NCBI GenBank assembly: GCA_916048095.2
Contig: OU696573.1
Span: forward strand, 7,520,806-7,584,805
DNA: 64,000 nt
Direction: 5' to 3'
Source: Sacculina carcini
Taxonomy: Eukaryota > Arthropoda > Thecostraca > Sacculinidae
Below are positions 41,203 to 51,358 of the stretch, piece after piece. A model generated the notes under the pieces. It had not been told where the DNA came from. It worked only from the letters and a program-made list of their open reading frames with translations, and ran no database searches. Each line of letters opens with the position of its first letter. The first letter of the stretch is position 1. A program made the position numbers and the translations under genes.

Positions 41203-44088
41203 TTAGTGCTGTCGGAATGGAGGAGTTAGAGGTGTGGGCAAAGATAGCAAAAAATTTTGCAGAGCAGAAGAGAATGAGGAGTATGATTTTTGCTTCAGGA
41301 TATGAGGAGGAAGTTGATTGTAAAGACGGGGAGCAGAAAAGTAGAAAGACTTGGCTGACCAGTTTGACTCATGAAGAGCAGGAGGAGAAACAAGAGGTAC
41401 AGGACGACGACTGGAAGGTCGCTCGCTACACTGTAGGAGGGTAAGTAAGTAGGAAGGGGGAGAAGGCAAGTGAAGAAGTTTATATACAAGACAGCAGAGC
41501 TTAAGATGGATCCTCGAAGGGACTGGCAGCCAGCCTAGTTGCCGAATATGTACAGAGGCTGGTGTCCTAGGTGGAAGACGCAAAACGAATCGACAGGAAA
41601 GGTTAATGATTGACTGAAGGGATCGAAGAGATTTTTGAGGTAGGTGAAAAAATAGAGAATTGCAATAGTCGAGACGGGAGAAGATATAGGAATTAACAAG
41701 AAGCAGTGCAGAGGATTCGTCGATGTGTCGGCGTATAGGGTAGAGTTGGCGCAAGATGAATCGACAGGATCGGGTAAGGTTTGAAAGATGTTTGGAGAAA
41801 TCAAGTGAAGGATCAAAGACAATGCCCAAACTACGAATATGAGAGGAGAGGGACAAATGAAGACAGTTCGGAGATATCCTAGGAGGGTGAAATAAAATAT
41901 ACTCTGTCTTATCGGGATTCAAGAGGAGATCTCTGGAGGTCGCCCAGGCAGCAATGTTGGATAGAAGTTGGTCAATGAGATAACTGTTAGAGGACGAAAA
42001 AGGGAAATAAATTTGGATATCATCCGCATAAATGTGGAAAGATATAAGATAGGTGCGGAGTATCGGACAAAGAGAAGAAACATAAAGATTAAACAAAAGA
42101 GGACCGAGAAGAGAGCCTTGGGGAACACCCGAAATAATAGGAGAAGAAGATGAATATTCAGAGTTACAGCGTACCGAAAATGACCGATCAGCAAGATAGG
42201 ATGACAATAGAGACAGCGCGGAGGAAGAAAGACCGGCATGCCGTAGATCCTGGCGGAGGATGGAGTGGTTCACAAGGTCAAAAGCGGAAGAAAAATCAAG
42301 CGAAATGAAAAGCACAGAATTACCCACGGAAAAAGAAGCAAGTATATCATTAAGCAGAGAGAGGAGCAGAGTTTCAGTTGAGTGCCCGGAAACGAAACCA
42401 GATTGACATGGATCTAGGGCCGAATATATGCAAGGACGGAGCTGAGGAAGAATGGCAGCCTCAAGAAGCTTGGAAGGAAGAGGAAGCAAAGAAATAGGTC
42501 TGAAATTGCTGGGGATGGAGGATTCAAGGGAAGGTTTTTTTAGAATAGGTGAGACAATGGCGTGTTTAGATGCTAGGAAATTACCATGAAGAAAAGAAGT
42601 ATTTACAAGATGGGTAAGCACAGGAGCAAGCAGAAAGATGGAGTCAGAGAGAACACGAAAGTTGATTGGATCGGAGGGGCACCTGGATTTTTGTAGCTTA
42701 GTTAGAAGCTTGATTGCCATCGCAGGTGTGATAGGTGAGAAGGCATCGAGGGAAGTATTTGAGGACGAAAAAGTTAGAGGAAGGGAGGATGAAGGAAGCT
42801 TTGATCTGGCCAAGATAAGTTTATCGCAGAAAAAAGATGAAAAACATGACGCAGAAATAGAGCAAGGTGCCGATTTGGAAAAACCGGTGATAGATTTCAG
42901 GGTGTGCCACCTGGAGTCAGAGGAATTTGAGCGGGATGAAAGCTTATCTTTATAATATACAGATTTTGCAAGATCGAGAGAGGAAAGAAAAATATTGCGA
43001 GAGTTGCAAAAAGATAGCCAGTTGGACTCAGTGCGAAATCGGCGCCAACGTCGTTCATGGGCACGGGTCTCTGCACGTAAGTGGCGTAAGTCCGAATTTA
43101 ACCACGGAAGTGGCGAGACAGAGGACTTTATCACGCGGCGGCGCAGTGGGAACAGAACCTCATTAATATCACACAAAGATTCATTTATGAAGTGTGAGAT
43201 GGCTGAAGGGGGAATAAAATTGTAAATAGTGGGAGAGAGAGAAGAAGAAACGAGGAGAGAGAGATAGGAAGAGTCGAAGTTACTGTAATCACGTGCATAG
43301 TAGGTTTTTGGTGAGTGTGTAGAAGCCAGTTTGTGATGTTTTAAAGCAAATGAAATGAAGCTATGATCGGATGTGGTGGCATCAGGTGGGAAAGTAAGCA
43401 GACCGGGAAGAATTAAATTTGCGGATGAAGCTGTACAAATGAGAAGATCGAGAGTGTGGCCTGAAGTATGAGTAATACCCGAATTCATAACAGAAAGACC
43501 CCAAGATTCAAGTAAAGAAAGAAAATCAGAAGCATAGGGCTGTGATAGGGGACAGTCCACCCAGAAATTAAAGTCCCCAAGAATAATAAAATTATCGTAA
43601 AAATGTTGGAAAAAATACGAAATAAGGGTGTCAAAGTCAGAGATAAATTGAGAAGATGAGCCTGGGTTATTATGGCGGTAGACAAGCAGTAGGCCCAGCT
43701 TAGGCGACGCAGGCAGAAACAGAGAAGTAGCGATGTACTCAAATGACATTGATGTGAATGAAAGATCAGAAAGTAAGGAAATACCTAGAGAAGAATTAAA
43801 AATAACGCCGACACCGCCACCCGAAGTTTTAGAAGAATTTGAGGAGGAGCGACAGACATGCATTAGGTTGTAGGATGATGGGAGTTGGGCCAAAAACACT
43901 GGCACATCGCATTGAAGTAGCCATGTCTCAGTGAGAAACAGAATAGAAAGGTTGTGGCGAGACAAGAGATCAGAAATTAGTGAGGGTTTGTTGCGGGCTG
44001 AGCGAATGTTTTGTAGGCCAATAGAAATTGAAGGAACGGTGGAAAGAGAAGTGGAGGAAAGCGGAGGAGAAGAGAGAGTGGTAGACAA
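41203..44088 (-). CDS. LINE S ORF2 protein, endonuclease and reverse transcriptase (961 aa)
   Basis: Intact ORF2 for target-primed reverse transcription. Endonuclease motifs: QNIRSARNK (26-34), TETWL (53-57), GGGVGVIF (90-97), YRHN, GDFNFW (171-176), SDHSFISF (240-247). RT motifs: NFRPISLLPL (528-537), SGFVSGHSTETL, LDFSSAFDLVNH (597-608), GVPQGSLLGPLLFN (654-667) and YADD at 687-690. The C-terminal thumb region includes SRLDYCNSLFFHLP and ends TPPFRQH; no RNase H. The ATG follows the ORF1 stop by 39 nt. All expected catalytic residues seen are present, so this copy could encode active protein. It is serine-rich with many CT-rich codons. Confidence 0.92.
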   Translation of the reverse strand: MSTTLSSPPLSSTSLSTVPSISIGLQNIRSARNKPSLISDLLSRHNLSILFLTETWLLQCDVPVFLAQLPSSYNLMHVCRSSSNSSKTSGGGVGVIFNSSLGISLLSDLSFTSMSFEYIATSLFLPASPKLGLLLVYRHNNPGSSSQFISDFDTLISYFFQHFYDNFIILGDFNFWVDCPLSQPYASDFLSLLESWGLSVMNSGITHTSGHTLDLLICTASSANLILPGLLTFPPDATTSDHSFISFALKHHKLASTHSPKTYYARDYSNFDSSYLSLLVSSSLSPTIYNFIPPSAISHFINESLCDINEVLFPLRRRVIKSSVSPLPWLNSDLRHLRAETRAHERRWRRFRTESNWLSFCNSRNIFLSSLDLAKSVYYKDKLSSRSNSSDSRWHTLKSITGFSKSAPCSISASCFSSFFCDKLILARSKLPSSSLPLTFSSSNTSLDAFSPITPAMAIKLLTKLQKSRCPSDPINFRVLSDSIFLLAPVLTHLVNTSFLHGNFLASKHAIVSPILKKPSLESSIPSNFRPISLLPLPSKLLEAAILPQLRPCIYSALDPCQSGFVSGHSTETLLLSLLNDILASFSVGNSVLFISLDFSSAFDLVNHSILRQDLRHAGLSSSALSLLSSYLADRSFSVRCNSEYSSSSPIISGVPQGSLLGPLLFNLYVSSLCPILRTYLISFHIYADDIQIYFPFSSSNSYLIDQLLSNIAAWATSRDLLLNPDKTEYILFHPPRISPNCLHLSLSSHIRSLGIVFDPSLDFSKHLSNLTRSCRFILRQLYPIRRHIDESSALLLVNSYIFSRLDYCNSLFFHLPQKSLRSLQSIINLSCRFVLRLPPRTPASVHIRQLGWLPVPSRIHLKLCCLVYKLLHLPSPPSYLLTLLQCSERPSSRRPVPLVSPPALHESNWSAKSFYFSAPRLYNQLPPHILKQKSYSSFSSALQNFLLSLPTPLTPPFRQH

Positions 44089-44127
44089 TACAGTGGGAGG
44101 GATAAATGGCGGAGGACGGTCAGTTAG

Positions 44128-45270
44128 TCAAAACGCAGTGGAAGAGTTGCAGAGGGGAAAATTACTGGATGAGGGTGAGGAGAGAGGGGCGACAATGGTG
44201 CGCGCACGGAGCGATTCACGTACAGCGAGGAAAGAGGGGCAGGTCGATGAGAAAGAGGAGTGGTCACATGGACGCGAATGGCGGGAACAGTTTGCACATT
44301 TGACCCTATCGCGGTTTTGACAGGCCGACGATTGATGTGCGCCCGCACAGTAGCCACAAGTCACGGTGTTTTCTGCCGGACAGCGATCAGCACGGTGACC
44401 CAGGCCCGCACACCGACTGCAAGGCACAACCCAGAAGCGGTCGTACACCACACCACAGCGGAGGCCAACGAAGAGCCGATCACCGACAGACTTGATTGCA
44501 CGTCGAACTTCCGGAGAAACCGCCAGCACTGCATGCGACAAACCCGTTTTTGCAGTGTAAATGAACATTACTTTGAGCTGCGAGGCAGGGGCGGACGAAA
44601 CGATGGGGTTTTTTAGGCGTAGAGAGGATATCAATTTCTCGGGAGAAGTTGGAGGCACATTTGTCAGCGTAATCTTCGGTAGAAGTGAGGGAGAGCGCTG
44701 GTGGACACTCAGTCTTACGTCGTCCAAGCCGTCCTCAAGTTTTTTGGCGGCTTGATTCGCAGCGTCCTCCGTGTGGCAGGTGAGGACTACCCCGCCTGCC
44801 GACGTTGGTCGCGCCTGTGCCACCGGAACAGCGTCCAGTAGCTTTTCAACTGTGTCGGTCTTCACAGTGGCGTTGGTAGGCTTCAGGACGACGGCGTAGG
44901 AGTGACGGGGGACGGTCGAATATGAAGCAGATGTCTCAGAATGCGGAGCAGATGACGGTGACTTCTGGGATGACTTCATCTCATTCAAGAGGTCGGACTT
45001 CAGCTGAGCCAGATGACATTCCAGGGAGGAAGAAAGCTTGTCAATCGACACCTTGCTTTGGTCGCGCTTGGTCGCCGCGTAATCACTCACGCAGCTCGGG
45101 CAGAGCCAAAACAACTTGTGCTTCTTGACGGCCGTGTGTGCCGCTGAAGAAAGAGCGGCACAACAGGGGTGGAAAGTGCGCTGGCATCCTGCACAATAGA
45201 TGCGCGCGCCAGAGTTTACACTCTCACCACAGGTACACGGCTGCACAATAGCAGAGGGCTTGGTCGACAT
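44128..45270 (-). CDS. LINE S ORF1 protein, PHD-like finger plus zinc knuckles (380 aa)
   Basis: The ATG chosen is at 45270 (MSTKPSAIVQP); the frame is open 16 codons further upstream from 45318. Near the N-terminus a PHD-like finger: CTC...CAGC...FHPCC...LCPSC. The middle has repeated basic and RRM-like segments (VVLTCHTEDAANQAAKKLEDGLDDV type). Near the C-terminus are three Cys/His knuckles starting CSRCAGLGHRADRC, CGYCAGAHQSSAC and CANCSRHSRPC. PHD-like fingers are known in ORF1 of some CR1-type LINEs; combining one with three knuckles in the same protein is less usual to my knowledge. The frame is intact; the duplicated copy at 48285 is broken. Confidence 0.85.
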   Translation of the reverse strand: MSTKPSAIVQPCTCGESVNSGARIYCAGCQRTFHPCCAALSSAAHTAVKKHKLFWLCPSCVSDYAATKRDQSKVSIDKLSSSLECHLAQLKSDLLNEMKSSQKSPSSAPHSETSASYSTVPRHSYAVVLKPTNATVKTDTVEKLLDAVPVAQARPTSAGGVVLTCHTEDAANQAAKKLEDGLDDVRLSVHQRSPSLLPKITLTNVPPTSPEKLISSLRLKNPIVSSAPASQLKVMFIYTAKTGLSHAVLAVSPEVRRAIKSVGDRLFVGLRCGVVYDRFWVVPCSRCAGLGHRADRCPAENTVTCGYCAGAHQSSACQNRDRVKCANCSRHSRPCDHSSFSSTCPSFLAVRESLRARTIVAPLSSPSSSNFPLCNSSTAF

Positions 45271-45370
45271 GACACAAACACTGAACGTAAGCCAGAAATG
45301 GAAAACAAGGATCAACACCAGGGAAGAAACACAAAAGCACGTCCACTCACGTCGACCACTGGCACAAGAC

Positions 45371-45755
45371 TGAAACTATCGTTTATCGCTATCGTTTATC
45401 GCTAGACTATCGTTATAGACTATCGTTTATCGCTAATTCTTATCGCTCGCGGCAACCACTGGTTAAATATAATATGTAGTTTTTAAACAAAGATGTAGTA
45501 TCCTTGTTCATGTGTTTTTCGTGTACTTTAGAGGTTGATATATTTTTGCCCTACTAAATTGTTGACAAATATAAGAAATATTTATCATCCTGTATTCGGC
45601 AAAAATTGCATGGACATTTTTCACATTAAATATACCATCATGGAAGCCCACCATATAACATGTAATATAAAATATTTAAATATTCTAGCAAAAACTATAT
45701 TGACAAATCAAGTTCTGCGAAGACAAGTGCTGTGTAAACCAACAACAACATAAAA
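45371..45755. other. Unassigned AT-rich stretch with ATCGTTT repeats
   Basis: The left part (45376-45440) has several ATCGTTTATCG units. The rest is AT-rich with no gene, ending in CAACAACAACATAAAA before the tRNA-like sequence. Confidence 0.5.
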
Positions 45756-46175
45756 GCTCCCGAGTAGCTCAGTGGTTAGGCGCTGAACCAATGCCACCTA
45801 GATACTGTATCTAGGTGGCGTTGGCTGAACTCTCGTGTCAGAGGTTCGCGGTTCGAATCCTGGCCCGGTGTGACGGCCCAAGATGCGACATGGCCCAAGA
45901 TGCGACAGCGACGCTTACGACGCGTTTAAGGCATTCAATGCCTTCACCGAATATTTATTCCTTCACTGAAACTTGTAGGGTCTGTTATTATCTGTTATGA
46001 AATTGCATTTGTTGTTTGAATAGTCTCTTGCTGTCATATTCTGAGTTCACATTGATTTAATACGTCTTATTGGGGCCTTTATTTACTTAAATGTTTATTC
46101 TGGTGTCTTATTTTCCTTGCAGTGGAAGTTGTAAGGACCCATTCCATTGTTTGTTGTGTTTTGTTGTGGGAATGG
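45756..46175 (+). mobile_element. tRNA-headed repeat (SINE-like), copy 1, with palindromic insert
   Basis: Head: TAGCTCAGTGGTTAGGCGCTG (A-box) and GGTTCGAATCC (perfect B-box). Acceptor and T stems do not pair well, so it is not a clean tRNA gene. A body follows with a 17-bp direct repeat (GGCCCAAGATGCGACA twice) and a hairpin AAGGCATT-C-AATGCCTT, ending near GTGGGAATGGT. Copy 2 is its tandem-duplicate at 49909; copy 3, without the head, is inverted at 52412-52737. The head is interrupted here by a 35-bp palindrome at 45789-45823. Confidence 0.65.
45789..45823. mobile_element. 35-bp palindromic insertion with 7-bp duplication
   Basis: Arms CAATGCCACCTAGATA and TATCTAGGTGGCGTTG are complementary with one G-T mismatch around a 3-base centre. 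GCTGAAC flanks it on both sides (45782-45788 and 45824-45830) but occurs only once in copy B at the same place. This is what a small insertion with target duplication would leave. Confidence 0.7.
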
Positions 46176-47098
46176 TTTTGATAGCTGTTTGGTTTGTTAA
46201 TACCGCAGGTGCTTGATTGGCTAAACTGATGAGCGCACGTTTATTTTCTGCTGCCTGTTGTTTTCGGCAATCTTTTAGCTTTCTCTTGTGTGCTTGTTCT
46301 GGTGTTGATATTTCTGTATATTGTGTGTGTATACGTGTTTGCTACATTGGATTCATTCTATTTATTCTTGCCGTTGATTATTTGTGCTCGCATATGTGGT
46401 TATATGCGCTAAACGAAATATATTATTGCTTGATTGGTCTTGTTGCTTAGTACACGAGTTAAACTGTTTTCCCTGGTGGTGGGCTTTATGTTGGTCAAAC
46501 GGTGACGTGATTGATACGAGTGCCGAGAAAGTATTTCTGTGCTGGCGGTGACTGCGAAAACCCGTGTGGCGGCCGGACCTGCGGTGTGCCAGCCGGAGCC
46601 GTGAGGCTTTGCCCCCGCAAAATTACACGCGAACATAGCCTTCTCTACTGATGTGTTTAAATGCGTATGGTCAACAATCTATATATGGTCAATATGTGGA
46701 TAAAGTAGGCTACGCACACTAAAAACTATTGAAGTTCTTTTAATTTAAAATCACTACTCTGGGGGATGTGAAGGTATATTTACAATCATCGCTGCCCTCT
46801 TCAATAATCAAACATCAGATTCTCCAGTGGGTGTCCAAGTTCAAACTGCATGGTTAGTATAACACGTGTTCAGCATCAACCAATCTTATTCTACTCAGAT
46901 TCGTGTTGAACACAATAAGTGTGTGTGTGTGTGTATGCTCGAATTTCGTCCATGAGAAGCAGGTCACAGCGAGCAGCGTGGCAGCTATGAGACCCCGCCT
47001 CTGAGCGGATAATACTTTCCATAGTGAAGGGGAACCTGTAGTCATTGTGGACATGGACATCTGCATTCCACTCCATTCCACTCCATCTGCATTCCACT
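46176..47098. other. Unassigned flank inside copy A, no gene seen
   Basis: Moderately AT-rich, with a short (GT)n at 46919-46934 and only small, unconvincing reading frames. The end (47071-47098) has overlapping CATTCCACTC and CTGCATTCCACT units at the duplication junction. Confidence 0.45.
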
Positions 47099-48245
47099 GC
47101 TTATCTTTATAATATACAGATTTTGCAAGATCGAGAGAGGAAAGAAAAATATTGCGAGAGTTGCAAAAAGATAGCCAGTTGGACTCAGTGCGAAATCGGC
47201 GCCAACGTCGTTCATGGGCACGGGTCTCTGCACGTAAGTGGCGTAAGTCCGAATTTAACCACGGAAGTGGCGAGACAGAGGACTTTATCACGCGGCGGCG
47301 CAGTGGGAACAGAACCTCATTAATATCACACAAAGATTCATTTATGAAGTGTGAGATGGCTGAAGGGGGAATAAAATTGTAAATAGTGGGAGAGAGAGAA
47401 GAAGAAACGAGGAGAGAGAGATAGGAAGAGTCGAAGTTACTGTAATCACGTGCATAGTAGGTTTTTGGTGAGTGTGTAGAAGCCAGTTTGTGATGTTTTA
47501 AAGCAAATGAAATGAAGCTATGATCGGATGTGGTGGCATCAGGTGGGAAAGTAAGCAGACCGGGAAGAATTAAATTTGCGGATGAAGCTGTACAAATGAG
47601 AAGATCGAGAGTGTGGCCTGAAGTATGAGTAATACCCGAATTCATAACAGAAAGACCCCAAGATTCAAGTAAAGAAAGAAAATCAGAAGCATAGGGCTGT
47701 GATAGGGGACAGTCCACCCAGAAATTAAAGTCCCCAAGAATAATAAAATTATCGTAAAAATGTTGGAAAAAATACGAAATAAGGGTGTCAAAGTCAGAGA
47801 TAAATTGAGAAGATGAGCCTGGGTTATTATGGCGGTAGACAAGCAGTAGGCCCAGCTTAGGCGACGCAGGCAGAAACAGAGAAGTAGCGATGTACTCAAA
47901 TGACATTGATGTGAATGAAAGATCAGAAAGTAAGGAAATACCTAGAGAAGAATTAAAAATAACGCCGACACCGCCACCCGAAGTTTTAGAAGAATTTGAG
48001 GAGGAGCGACAGACATGCATTAGGTTGTAGGATGATGGGAGTTGGGCCAAAAACACTGGCACATCGCATTGAAGTAGCCATGTCTCAGTGAGAAACAGAA
48101 TAGAAAGGTTGTGGCGAGACAAGAGATCAGAAATTAGTGAGGGTTTGTTGCGGGCTGAGCGAATGTTTTGTAGGCCAATAGAAATTGAAGGAACGGTGGA
48201 AAGAGAAGTGGAGGAAAGCGGAGGAGAAGAGAGAGTGGTAGACAA
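46854..48245 (-). pseudogene. LINE S copy B, ORF2 N-terminal 382 residues fused to flank
   Basis: Identical in sequence to the endonuclease half of ORF2 in copy A, then at residue 382 (position 47099) it runs into the repeated flank and continues out of homology for about 80 codons. No RT. Produced by the tandem duplication. Confidence 0.9.
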
Positions 48246-48284
48246 TACAGTGGGAGGGATAAATGGCGGAGGACGGTCAGTTAG

Positions 48285-49423
48285 TCAAAACGCAGTGGAA
48301 GAGTTGCAGAGGGGAAAATTACTGGATGAGGGTGAGGAGAGAGGGGCGACAATGGTGCGCGCACGGAGCGATTCACGTACAGCGAGGAAAGAGGGGCAGG
48401 TCGATGAGAAAGAGGAGTGGTCACATGGACGCGAATGGCGGGAACAGTTTGCACATTTGACCCTATCGCGGTTTTGACAGGCCGACGATTGATGTGCGCC
48501 CGCACAGTAGCCACAAGTCACGGTGTTTTCTGCCGGACAGCGATCAGCACGGTGACCCAGGCCCGCACACCGACTGCAAGGCACAACCCAGAAGCGGTCG
48601 TACACCACACCACAGCGGAGGCCAACGAAGAGCCGATCACCGACAGACTTGATTGCACGTCGAACTTCCGGAGAAACCGCCAGCACTGCATGCGACAAAC
48701 CCGTTTTTGCAGTGTAAATGAACATTACTTTGAGCTGCGAGGCAGGGGCGGACGAAACGATGGGTTTTTTTAGGCGTAGAGAGGATATCAATTTCTCGGG
48801 AGAAGTTGGAGGCACATTTGTCAGCGTAATCTTCGGTAGAAGTGAGGGAGAGCGCTGGTGGACACTCAGTCTTACGTCGTCCAAGCCGTCCTCAAGTTTT
48901 TTGGCGGCTTGATTCGCAGCGTCCTCCGTGTGGCAGGTGAGGACTACCCCGCCTGCCGACGTTGGTCGCGCCTGTGCCACCGGAACAGCGTCCAGTAGCT
49001 TTTCAACTGTGTCGGTCTTCACAGTGGCGTTGGTAGGCTTCAGGACGACGGCGTAGGAGTGACGGGGGACGGTCGAATATGAAGCAGATGTCTCAGAATG
49101 CGGAGCAGATGACGGTGACTTCTGGGATGACTTCATCTCATTCAAGAGGTCGGACTTCAGCTGAGCCAGATGACATTCCAGGGAGGAAGAAAGCTTGTCA
49201 ATCGACACCTTGCTTTGGTCGCGCTTGGTCGCCGCGTACTCACGCAGCTCGGGCAGAGCCAAAACAACTTGTGCTTCTTGACGGCCGTGTGTGCCGCTGA
49301 AGAAAGAGCGGCACAACAGGGGTGGAAAGTGCGCTGGCATCCTGCACAATAGATGCGCGCGCCAGAGTTTACACTCTCACCACAGGTACACGGCTGCACA
49401 ATAGCAGAGGGCTTGGTCGACAT
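48285..49423 (-). pseudogene. LINE S copy B ORF1, frameshifted
   Basis: Same as ORF1 in copy A except that it lacks four bases near 49237 (CGTACTCACG against CGTAATCACTCACG), which shifts the frame between the PHD-like finger and the rest. One residue differs further on (Lys for Asn) from the single G/T change near 48765. The zinc knuckles remain readable. Confidence 0.88.
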
Positions 49424-49908
49424 GACACAAACACTGAACGTAAGCCAGAAATGGAAAACAAGGATCAACACCAGGGAAGAAACACAAAAGCACGTCCACT
49501 CACGTCGACCACTGGCACAAGACTGAAACTATCGTTTATCGCTATCGTTTATCGCTAGACTATCGTTATAGACTATCGTTTATCGCTAATTCTTATCGCT
49601 CGCGGCAACCACTGGTTAAATATAATATGTAGTTTTTAAACAAAGATGTAGTATCCTTGTTCATGTGTTTTTCGTGTACTTTAGAGGTTGATATATTTTT
49701 GCCCTACTAAATTGTTGACAAATATAAGAAATATTTATCATCCTGTATTCGGCAAAAATTGCATGGACATTTTTCACATTAAATATACCATCATGGAAGC
49801 CCACCATATAACATGTAATATAAAATATTTAAATATTCTAGCAAAAACTATATTGACAAATCAAGTTCTGCGAAGACAAGTGCTGTGTAAACCAACAACA
49901 ACATAAAA

Positions 49909-50286
49909 GCTCCCGAGTAGCTCAGTGGTTAGGCGCTGAACTCTCGTGTCAGAGGTTCGCGGTTCGAATCCTGGCCCGGTGTGACGGCCCAAGATGCGAC
50001 ATGGCCCAAGATGCGACAGCGACGCTTACGACGCGTTTAAGGCATTCAATGCCTTCACCGAATATTTATTCCTTCACTGAAACTTGTAGGGTCTGTTATT
50101 ATCTGTTATGAAATTGCATTTGTTGTTTGAATAGTCTCTTGCTGTCATATTCTGAGTTCACATTGATTTAATACGTCTTATTGGGGCCTTTATTTACTTA
50201 AATGTTTATTCTGGTGTCTTATTTTCCTTGCAGTGGAAGTTGTAAGGACCCATTCCATTGTTTGTTGTGTTTTGTTGTGGGAATGG
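49909..50286 (+). mobile_element. tRNA-headed repeat, copy 2 (uninterrupted head)
   Basis: Same as copy 1 but without the palindrome. The head here reads straight through GCGCTGAACTCTCGTGTCAG, with a CTGA/TCAG anticodon-stem-like pairing, up to the B-box. Still a poor cloverleaf. Confidence 0.65.
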
Positions 50287-51184
50287 TTTTGATAGCTGTT
50301 TGGTTTGTTAATACCGCAGGTGCTTGATTGGCTAAACTGATGAGCGCACGTTTATTTTCTGCTGCCTGTTGTTTTCGGCAATCTTTTAGCTTTCTCTTGT
50401 GTGCTTGTTCTGGTGTTGATATTTCTGTATATTGTGTGTGTATACGTGTTTGCTACATTGGATTCATTCTATTTATTCTTGCCGTTGATTATTTGTGCTC
50501 GCATATGTGGTTATATGCGCTAAACGAAATATATTATTGCTTGATTGGTCTTGTTGCTTAGTACACGAGTTAAACTGTTTTCCCTGGTGGTGGGCTTTAT
50601 GTTGGTCAAACGGTGACGTGATTGATACGAGTGCCGAGAAAGTATTTCTGTGCTGGCGGTGACTGCGAAAACCCGTGTGGCGGCCGGACCTGCGGTGTGC
50701 CAGCCGGAGCCGTGAGGCTTTGCCCCCGCAAAATTACACGCGAACATAGCCTTCTCTACTGATGTGTTTAAATGCGTATGGTCAACAATCTATATATGGT
50801 CAATATGTGGATAAAGTAGGCTACGCACACTAAAAACTATTGAAGTTCTTTTAATTTAAAATCACTACTCTGGGGGATGTGAAGGTATATTTACAATCAT
50901 CGCTGCCCTCTTCAATAATCAAACATCAGATTCTCCAGTGGGTGTCCAAGTTCAAACTGCATGGTTAGTATAACACGTGTTCAGCATCAACCAATCTTAT
51001 TCTACTCAGATTCGTGTTGAACACAATAAGTGTGTGTGTGTGTGTATGCTCGAATTTCGTCCATGAGAAGCAGGTCACAGCGAGCAGCGTGGCAGCTATG
51101 AGACCCCGCCTCTGAGCGGATAATACTTTCCATAGTGAAGGGGAACCTGTAGTCATTGTGGACATGGACATCTGCATTCCACTC
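50287..51184. other. Unassigned flank inside copy B, no gene seen
   Basis: Duplicate of 46176-47083. It ends CTGCATTCCACTC, where the duplication stops. Confidence 0.45.
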
Positions 51185-51358
51185 TGCTAGCCCCGTGGCA
51201 GAACAAGATTTGATTTAGTAAGAAATGGTGATGCTTTGATTGTAAGGCGAGCTGTAAATCAGCCATGCATTGTCAGAAAACAGTCACTCAAGAGACACTT
51301 CGACAGTCAACAATAAACAAAAAATGGGCTGATAACATAAGAGATACTCGGGGTATAT

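Larger units (their letters stand above)
40905..45370 (-). mobile_element. LINE S, full CR1/L2-type element with two intact ORFs
   Basis: ORF1 (45270-44128) and ORF2 (44088-41203) are both open and separated by 39 nt. The 3' UTR contains TACTTGGCGCTATATCAAATAC, matching the 3' end of the L2/CR1 fragment at 54660-54710, followed by T-rich runs. RT and endonuclease motifs fit the CR1/L2 group. Boundaries are approximate, set by the flanking CGATAAA-type repeats. Half of it is duplicated at 47099-49523. Confidence 0.88.
42942..47083. repeat. Tandem segmental duplication, copy A
   Basis: Runs from residue 382 of LINE S ORF2, through ORF1 and the 5' flank, to a CATTCCACTC-rich spot. Copy B at 47099-51184 is nearly identical. 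By eye I find three differences: a G/T change near 44608, four extra bases in A near 45080, and a 42-bp insertion in A at 45789-45830. Because it joins element and unrelated flank, it is a DNA-level duplication, not transposition. An assembly artefact (unmerged alleles) is the main alternative. Confidence 0.9.
47099..51184. repeat. Tandem segmental duplication, copy B
   Basis: Second copy of 42942-47083 (offset 4157, then 4153, then 4111 as indels accumulate). After 51184 sequence diverges into an unrelated LINE fragment. Confidence 0.9.

Noticed and set aside
43931..44320. Plus-strand frame of 129 codons repeated at 48088-48477
   Set aside because: Antisense to the LINE S ORF1/ORF2 junction; the repetition reflects the tandem duplication, not selection.
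45756..45871. Functional tRNA gene (Glu-like anticodon CTC)
   Set aside because: A- and B-boxes are good, but acceptor and T stems do not pair, and copy 1 is interrupted by a palindrome. Treated as a SINE-like head.
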